43,432 nt of DNA from Tiamatella sp964451715 (GTDB lineage Archaea; Thermoproteota; Thermoprotei_A; Sulfolobales; Acidilobaceae): contig CAYVIZ010000005.1 in the NCBI GenBank assembly GCA_964451715.1, forward strand, positions 1-43,432, in the 5' to 3' direction. This document shows positions 39,751-43,432 of this stretch, one piece after another. The first letter of the stretch is position 1. The number at the start of each line of letters is the position of its first letter. Below the pieces are notes generated by a model, which saw nothing but the letters and a program-made list of their open reading frames with translations, ran no database searches and was not told the DNA's origin. A program made the position numbers and the translations under genes.

Positions 39751-39981
39751 CTACTTTACAATACTAACAATCTCCAGAGGCTTCCTGCAGAAGGGACACT
39801 TGTATCCCACGCGTCTAGCATCGGCGCTGCAGAAGTAGGCCTCGTACTTATCCTTACAGCTGGGGCAAGCGTATACAACGTCCTTAGTCAAGTCTAATGG
39901 TCTAGCACAGATCCTGCAGTACACTGTAAACCATCCCTTATGGCCTGGGGCATTCAATCCTCTTACTTTCCCTATCGTCAT
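39751..39981 (-). CDS. Small zinc-ribbon protein
   Basis: A 76-residue product with seven cysteines: CRIC (22-25), CPSC (39-42), YFCSADARR (51) and CPFC (62-65), enough for two zinc sites. The N-terminus KVRGLNAPGHKGWFTV and the C-terminus PLEIVSIVK flank the ribbons. GGTGTG precedes the ATG by 5 nt. It is probably a nucleic-acid or protein-binding zinc protein; no family assignment possible from sequence. Divergent from the secreted-protein gene at 40105. Confidence 0.7.
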   Translation of the reverse strand: MTIGKVRGLNAPGHKGWFTVYCRICARPLDLTKDVVYACPSCKDKYEAYFCSADARRVGYKCPFCRKPLEIVSIVK

Positions 39982-40104
39982 CCTAGCACACCTACTATAC
40001 CCGCATACCGTCTATTGGGGGTTAGGGGGGAAGGAGTTAAATAGATTATCCATAGAAATACACCATCCCAGCGGGATAATTGTGCATGGTTAAAGGTGGA
40101 TGAG

Positions 40105-40896
40105 ATGGTTTCAGTGAAAGCTATGCTTACCGCGATATTCCTGCTCTCCATAATCGTTGCCGGTATAGGTGTTTACATAGAGTATCCCAAGCAAGCCTTC
40201 GCGTCTAAAGTAATGGGGAAACTGGCTGAAACACAGGGAGTCACTCCCAACGTGACGACCACATTGTCTAAGATATCGTACCTGGAATACCGTATAACCT
40301 GGAGAAACGTTACAACACTAACAAAGCTATTCGAGGAAAACACCGGCTCATACAGGCTCCAAGTCTTCATCAACGGTAATCTAATAGACGAGATAAGCTT
40401 CAAACTAAGCGGTAAAGCTATAGAAAACATAACCGAGTCAGTATACAATGCCACAACCGGGAAGCTGAAATACACAAGAGAACTAAACCAAACAGCACTC
40501 GAGTCGAGGATTACGGGAAGAGCCTACGACACATCCATAGCACCCGGCCTAACACTTCTCCCACCAGAAGTCCTATACCCCTTATTCATATTCTACCTGC
40601 CCCACGTAACATACAACCAGTCACAGGGATACGTAGAGCTGACATCCGCTAAACCTGTAGAAGTCAATTTGAACAACAAGAAAACATACGGCCTCGAAAT
40701 AGAGTTAAGACCTACCCAGATAGGACTACAGTTCGCCAGGAGCACGTGGGATCAAAACGAGTACAACATGACTGTAACCTTAGTAAAAGACCTGCTTGTA
40801 GCACTAGACATAACCATGGTAAACGTGCCCCAAGGAGGCGCAGTAGCGTTAGAGCCACCTCACGTGAAGCTGGTTAAAATAGAAGTCAAAGGCTAA
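40105..40896 (+). CDS. Membrane-anchored or secreted glycoprotein candidate
   Basis: A 263-residue product from ATG 40105 (GGTGGATGAG upstream). The N-terminus MVSVKAMLTAIFLLSIIVAGIGVYIEY is one transmembrane or uncleaved signal segment (about 7-26). The rest is predicted extracellular and beta-rich, with seven N-glycosylation sequons NxS/T (NVT twice, NIT, NAT, NQT, NQS, NMT). A family was not recognised. It resembles small surface or lipoprotein-like proteins of Thermoproteota. The coding strand is enriched in A and C relative to most neighbours. It is followed 55 nt later by tRNA-Met. Confidence 0.65.
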   Translation: MVSVKAMLTAIFLLSIIVAGIGVYIEYPKQAFASKVMGKLAETQGVTPNVTTTLSKISYLEYRITWRNVTTLTKLFEENTGSYRLQVFINGNLIDEISFKLSGKAIENITESVYNATTGKLKYTRELNQTALESRITGRAYDTSIAPGLTLLPPEVLYPLFIFYLPHVTYNQSQGYVELTSAKPVEVNLNNKKTYGLEIELRPTQIGLQFARSTWDQNEYNMTVTLVKDLLVALDITMVNVPQGGAVALEPPHVKLVKIEVKG

Positions 40897-40912
40897 ACCC
40901 TTGTAATAACCC

Positions 40913-40919
40913 TTATAAA
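40913..40919 (+). promoter_or_regulatory. TATA element of tRNA-Met
   Basis: TTATAAA in the context CCCTTATAAACAC, 33-39 nt before the mature tRNA 5' end: a typical archaeal tRNA promoter with a short 5' leader. Confidence 0.6.
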
Positions 40920-40951
40920 CACATCCGCTAAACCTATTCAAGAACCGGTAT

Positions 40952-41068
40952 GCCGCCGTAGCTCAGCCTCTGGCAGAGCGCCGGACTCATACGGCCTAAT
41001 AGAACCGAGGTCTATCGGGGGCTCGGGAGATCCGGAGGTCCCGGGTTCAAATCCCGGCGGCGGCACCA
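40952..41068 (+). tRNA. tRNA-Met(CAU), elongator type, with a canonical intron
   Basis: Exons 40952-40991 and 41030-41068 fold as a cloverleaf: acceptor GCCGCCG/CGGCGGC, D-stem GCTC/GAGC, anticodon stem CCGGA/TCCGG with loop CTCATAA (anticodon CAT at 40988-40990), T-stem CCGGG/CCCGG with TTCAAAT, discriminator A, and an encoded CCA. The stem and loop sequence fits elongator Met rather than initiator or Ile2, which have other acceptor ends. Confidence 0.92.
40992..41029 (+). other. 38-nt tRNA intron between positions 37 and 38
   Basis: A bulge-helix-bulge can be drawn: 5' bulge TA|C, central helix CTCA with CGGG (41024-41027; one A-C mismatch), 3' bulge AG|A, inner helix GGCC (40993-40996) with GGCT (41020-41023). 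Cutting at the bulges restores a 7-nt anticodon loop. Confidence 0.85.
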
Positions 41069-41095
41069 CGAGCCTCTCTCCCAGCCCCCAACAAC

Positions 41096-41686
41096 TCAGT
41101 CGCCCAGCATAACGGGTAGGATAATCGGTGCAACGAGCGTTATAATACCTCCCTGAATCAAAGCCACCAGCACGTGTTTCCTCTCACCGTAGAGGGCCAC
41201 TACAGGAAGCCCGGTATCCATTGTAGTGGCACCGCCTATTGTTATAGCCTCCAAGGGACAACAGCGTGACAACAAGGGATAAATGAGTATATGGATCTCC
41301 TCTCTCAGCATGTTTGCTAAAAACCCTATAACACCGTAGACGGGATCAACCTGTGAGACTAGGGGGCCCACAAGAGTATACCAGCCGGAGCCTGCCCCGA
41401 TAACACTCCCCACCCTCAGACTACCGCCGAGAACCCTTGATACCAGTAAACCCGAGATGCATCCCGCAACAATATTCGCCGCGGCGAACATAACGCCTAG
41501 ATAGGTGAGACGACCGGCCTGCCTAACAAGCTCCTTGAACTCCCGCCCAATGGCTAGTCCGGCAACGAATATGAGGGAAACAAGAGCATAATGCATAACA
41601 TAGCCTGGCAGACTGAACCCCTCATAACCCATGACAAGCCCCAGCGAGAGAGATGCAAGCACGTAAACAGTAAAAGGCATCCTCAT
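41096..41686 (-). CDS. LysO-type transporter, C-terminal half (split gene)
   Basis: Matches the C-terminal part of the LysO (DUF340) lysine-exporter family: GSVIGAGSGWYTLVGPLVSQVDPVYGVIGFLANMLREEIHILIYPLL (about 93-140), with the GSGWYTLxGP and NMLRE signatures, and TIGGATTMDTGLPVVALYG. The 196-residue product is almost all transmembrane helices. In bacteria LysO is one protein of about 300 residues; here the N-terminal part is a separate upstream gene overlapping by ATGA (41683-41686) with a GGGTG ribosome site, so the two products probably assemble. Substrate (lysine or a relative) inferred from the family. Confidence 0.8.
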   Translation of the reverse strand: MRMPFTVYVLASLSLGLVMGYEGFSLPGYVMHYALVSLIFVAGLAIGREFKELVRQAGRLTYLGVMFAAANIVAGCISGLLVSRVLGGSLRVGSVIGAGSGWYTLVGPLVSQVDPVYGVIGFLANMLREEIHILIYPLLSRCCPLEAITIGGATTMDTGLPVVALYGERKHVLVALIQGGIITLVAPIILPVMLGD

Positions 41687-41964
41687 TTCCGGGCACCCGC
41701 AAACCTCGCTGCGAGTAAGCCTAATGCGAAACTGGCCAAAATACTTGCAGCCGAAAACAGTAGAGAAGCCTTAAACACGAAGAGCGAACCTCCCCCGCTT
41801 CTCAGTATACTCCCGGCCCGCATACCTACTATTCCTATCAGTAATAACGTATTAAGCGACAGGAACCCTCCGATAAGACGGTCTCCGACTCCAGATAACC
41901 TGTTATCCACAGTCTTTACCCCTATTATAACCCCTAAAAGCAACGCCAAGACTAGGTCAATCAA
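41683..41964 (-). CDS. LysO-type transporter, N-terminal half (split gene)
   Basis: A 93-residue product with three hydrophobic helices: MIDLVLALLLGVIIGV, SLNTLLLIGIVGMRAGSIL, and SLLFSAASILASFALGLLAARF, corresponding to the N-terminal LysO domain. It is followed by the C-terminal half through an ATGA overlap. No catalytic residues are expected. The short length and position make it uninterpretable without its partner. Confidence 0.7.
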   Translation of the reverse strand: MIDLVLALLLGVIIGVKTVDNRLSGVGDRLIGGFLSLNTLLLIGIVGMRAGSILRSGGGSLFVFKASLLFSAASILASFALGLLAARFAGARK

Positions 41965-42084
41965 CCCGAGGCCACCTCCCCGGGAATAACGCTATGCCGC
42001 CTTGAAGAATTAAATAAACAAAAATATCCCTCCTCCAACAAGACAACACAAGGACCTGTAGAAGTTCTGGGGAGATGAACTCGA

Positions 42085-42858
42085 ATGACGGTAAACACCC
42101 TCGACATAGCGCTTCTAGGGATACTACAAGGACTGCTGGAATGGATACCGGTAAGCAGCAGCGGACAGCTCTCCCTGATCCTCGTCAACCTGCTAGGCCT
42201 AAATCCCGGCGCAGCATACGGATACAGTATAGCCGCCCATCTAGGAACAGCATTATCAGGCTCAGTCTTCCTGAGACGCGAGATAGTTGATGCCCTAAAA
42301 CTAGGTGTATGGACCCGCATCACAGTAATACCACTCTTAACAGGAGCCCCCATAGCCTACCTGGTTATGGAGAACATCCCGGAAATCACGGGAGACTATT
42401 TCAACCTCTTAGTAGGAGTAATGCTCATAGCCACAGCCCTCATACTAAACATAAATACAAACAAAACCAGCGAGAAGAAGGCGGAGGAACTCACATTAAA
42501 AGACCTCACACTAGTAGGAGTAGCACAGGGACTATCAGCAATACCAGGACTCTCCCGCAGCGGGGCCACAATAGCAGTCCTCCTCCTACTCGGAGTAAAA
42601 CCCCTCGACGCCGTCAAAGCCTCATTCGCAGCAGGCATAGCAGCAACACTACTAGCGGCACTATACGAAACAATAAAGAACACCACCACAGCCAGCATGG
42701 CCTCCCTACTAGTCCTAACCACTACATCGCTCATCGCAGGAATAGCATCAGCAGGAATAATGATAAGCCTCGCAGCAAAATATAACAACAAAATAAGACT
42801 ATTCACACTAATAATAGGAGTAATAGCCGCACTAGCAGGCATAGCACCACTACTCTAA
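42085..42858 (+). CDS. uppP: UppP/BacA-family undecaprenyl- or dolichyl-diphosphate phosphatase
   Basis: Integral membrane phosphatase recycling the polyprenyl carrier of glycan synthesis; in archaea the carrier is a dolichol-type lipid used for N-glycosylation. The 257-residue product shows the two inverted-repeat catalytic motifs: GILQGLLEWIPVSSSGQLSL (about 12-31, E-[I/V]-P-x-S-S-G) and GVAQGLSAIPGLSRSGATIA (about 149-168, PGxSRSG), with about seven transmembrane helices. ATG 42085 follows GGGGAGATGA. Fits with the sequon-rich surface protein at 40105. Codons favour A and C endings more than the upstream regions. Confidence 0.93.
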   Translation: MTVNTLDIALLGILQGLLEWIPVSSSGQLSLILVNLLGLNPGAAYGYSIAAHLGTALSGSVFLRREIVDALKLGVWTRITVIPLLTGAPIAYLVMENIPEITGDYFNLLVGVMLIATALILNINTNKTSEKKAEELTLKDLTLVGVAQGLSAIPGLSRSGATIAVLLLLGVKPLDAVKASFAAGIAATLLAALYETIKNTTTASMASLLVLTTTSLIAGIASAGIMISLAAKYNNKIRLFTLIIGVIAALAGIAPLL

Positions 42859-42868
42859 GCGGAAATCC

Positions 42869-42874
42869 TTAAAA
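42869..42874 (+). promoter_or_regulatory. TATA element of tRNA-Thr
   Basis: TTAAAA in the context ATCCTTAAAACCCC, 32-37 nt before the tRNA, matching the layout of the tRNA-Met promoter. Confidence 0.5.
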
Positions 42875-42905
42875 CCCCAATAAGCCTAAACACATTGAAA
42901 ACGGT

Positions 42906-43000
42906 GCCGCCGTAGCTCAGCCGGTAGACCCCTGCGCGGGGCCGCAAGCGCCGGCCTTGTAAGCCGGTGGTCGCGGGTTCAAGTCCCGCCGGCGGCTCCA
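42906..43000 (+). tRNA. tRNA-Thr(UGU) with a D-arm intron
   Basis: Without the insert the gene folds fully: acceptor GCCGCCG/CGGCGGC, D-stem GCTC/GAGC, D-loop AGCCGGTA, anticodon stem CCGGC/GCCGG with loop CTTGTAA (anticodon TGT at 42958-42960), T-stem GCGGG/CCCGC with TTCAAGT, discriminator T, and encoded CCA. A 19-nt stretch interrupts the 3' strand of the D-stem, so as written the D-stem cannot form; removing it restores GAGC. The 5' end (GCCGCCGTAGCTCAGCC) is identical to that of the tRNA-Met gene. Confidence 0.9.
42928..42946 (+). other. 19-nt noncanonical tRNA intron in the D-stem
   Basis: Bulge-helix-bulge readable: 5' bulge AGA (42926-42928), central helix CGGT (42922-42925) with GCCG (42941-42944), 3' bulge CAA (42945-42947), inner helix CCC (42929-42931) with GGG (42938-42940). 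Cleavage at 42927|42928 and 42946|42947 gives exons that join to the D-stem strand GAGC. An alternative boundary shifted by one base gives the same mature tRNA. Confidence 0.82.
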
Positions 43001-43107
43001 CTAAAATCATATTTAAATTGATCCGAGGTAACTTGCAGTGATTTAATTTCTAGTGGCACTCTCCTTATTTTAATGGAGTCTGCAAGTGTAGCATATGGGG
43101 GGCTGTC

Positions 43108-43335
43108 ATGCCGGTGGAGTTCACAGTTAGGTATGATAGGGTCGGGGATGTTCTCTATATAAAGTTGAAAGATGATAGGGTTGTTGAATCTGACGAGGTT
43201 GTGCCTGGGATAATAGTCGACTATAACGACAAGGGGGAAATTGTAGGGATTGAGGTGTTGTGGGCTTCACGTCGTAAAATAGACCTAGCAGAGTTAGCGG
43301 TGAAAGGGCCAGAAGCCCTGGTGGCCGAGGCTTGA
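43108..43335 (+). CDS. DUF2283 family protein, probable antitoxin
   Basis: A 75-residue product: FTVRYDRVGDVLYIKLKDD (about 5-23), then VPGIIVDYNDKGEIVGIEVLWASRRKID (about 32-59), the DUF2283 pattern (YDxxxDxLYI... IVDYxxxGxIVGIEIL.A). Small all-beta proteins of this family often accompany a DUF4258 or RelE-like toxin; here a 4-nt overlap leads into exactly such a frame at 43332. GGTG-type site not evident; ATG 43108 is used. Coding strand is G/T-rich, unlike the A/C-rich gene before the tRNA, suggesting separate origin. Confidence 0.8.
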   Translation: MPVEFTVRYDRVGDVLYIKLKDDRVVESDEVVPGIIVDYNDKGEIVGIEVLWASRRKIDLAELAVKGPEALVAEA

Positions 43336-43432
43336 ATATACACTATACACTGCACGCCCTTGAACGCATGCATCAGAGAGGTATAGAAAGAGGCCTTGTT
43401 GAGGAATGTCTGGGAAACCCTGATAAAAAGGA
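43332..43432 (+). CDS. DUF4258-like putative toxin, N-terminal fragment cut by window edge
   Basis: A TTG at 43332 overlapping the DUF2283 stop (TTGA) opens a frame running to the window end: MNIHYTLHALERMHQRGIERGLVEECLGNPDKK. The HALERMxQRGI...V...L.NP pattern is that of DUF4258 proteins, related in fold to small RelE/BrnT-like toxins. Only 33 codons are visible, so the catalytic part cannot be assessed. Translational coupling to DUF2283 supports an operonic antitoxin-toxin pair. Confidence 0.65.
   Translation, partial: MNIHYTLHALERMHQRGIERGLVEECLGNPDKK

Noticed and set aside
40952..41068. tRNA-Ile2 (CAU with modified C34) or initiator tRNA-Met
   Set aside because: The acceptor stem and anticodon-loop context match elongator tRNA-Met rather than the initiator or Ile2 types.
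41683..41686. Frameshift or pseudogene in lysO
   Set aside because: The downstream half has its own ATG in an ATGA overlap and a GGGTG ribosome site, so it is more likely a true two-gene arrangement.
1..43432. CRISPR arrays, insertion sequences, rRNA genes or integrated virus
   Set aside because: No regularly spaced repeats, transposase or integrase motifs, or rRNA sequence were seen; gene content is mostly conserved chromosomal core.

Overview
The window looks like a chromosomal segment of a hyperthermophilic Thermoproteota (crenarchaeal) archaeon, most likely of the order Desulfurococcales. Evidence: archaeal-eukaryotic information genes (S26e, aIF1A, aIF2-beta, NMD3, Rio kinase, Dim2-like KH protein, DnaG, family B polymerase with a C-terminal PIP box), DtdA, TrmY and Taw3; AGG/AGA and ATA codon preference; frequent TTG/GTG starts; GGTG/GGAGGT ribosome sites; TATA elements 25-30 nt upstream of starts; and two intron-containing tRNA genes. 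The genus is not determinable by reading alone.

Layout. 1-5.3 kb: partial dtdA, a thioredoxin-fold-like protein, endonuclease IV overlapping a CDP-alcohol phosphatidyltransferase, trmY, proS and rps26e. 5.3-9.3 kb: the A-ATP synthase proteolipid, an RNA ligase, and an operon of a tRNA methylthiotransferase and a CitG-like protein. 9.4-13.1 kb: a tight translation and ribosome-biogenesis operon (aIF2-beta, DUF424, NMD3, aIF1A, Rio, KH). 13.1-20.4 kb: an RHH protein, an orphan, a SAM hydrolase-like protein, glutamate dehydrogenase, and tail-to-tail dnaG and polB. 20.5-28.6 kb: a membrane protein/PP-loop ATPase/tyrS operon, a uridine phosphorylase/PfkB kinase pair, a GNAT/nucleotidyltransferase/radical SAM operon and a maltokinase-like kinase. 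28.7-32.5 kb: a 2-oxoacid:ferredoxin oxidoreductase operon with a zinc protein in front and a coiled-coil/winged-helix protein behind. 32.5-43.4 kb: an OCD-family enzyme, MTA/purine phosphorylase, Taw3, a GSA-type aminotransferase, a YkgJ-type Cys protein, an asnS/dph6 operon, a secreted glycoprotein candidate, tRNA-Met, split lysO, uppP, tRNA-Thr and the start of a DUF2283/DUF4258 pair.

Metabolically, glutamate dehydrogenase plus 2-oxoacid:ferredoxin oxidoreductase fits peptide or amino-acid fermentation, and uridine phosphorylase plus a sugar kinase fits nucleoside salvage. Most of the rest is core translation, tRNA modification and replication. No rRNA, CRISPR array, transposase or clear integrated element was seen.

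The most unusual signals are: a 30-bp exact direct repeat that supplies the last codons of the CitG-like gene from a second copy inside the neighbouring methylthiotransferase gene; a 19-nt intron in the D-arm of tRNA-Thr with a readable bulge-helix-bulge motif; a nested inverted repeat between atpK and the RNA ligase; palindromes over the trmY/proS promoter; two genes (rio and the maltokinase-like gene) whose reading frames extend upstream with no normal start; and a putative toxin-antitoxin pair cut by the window edge. No stretch over 300 bases lacks a gene. The largest gap (16530-16789) holds a pyrimidine-rich tract after gdhA and the dnaG promoter.
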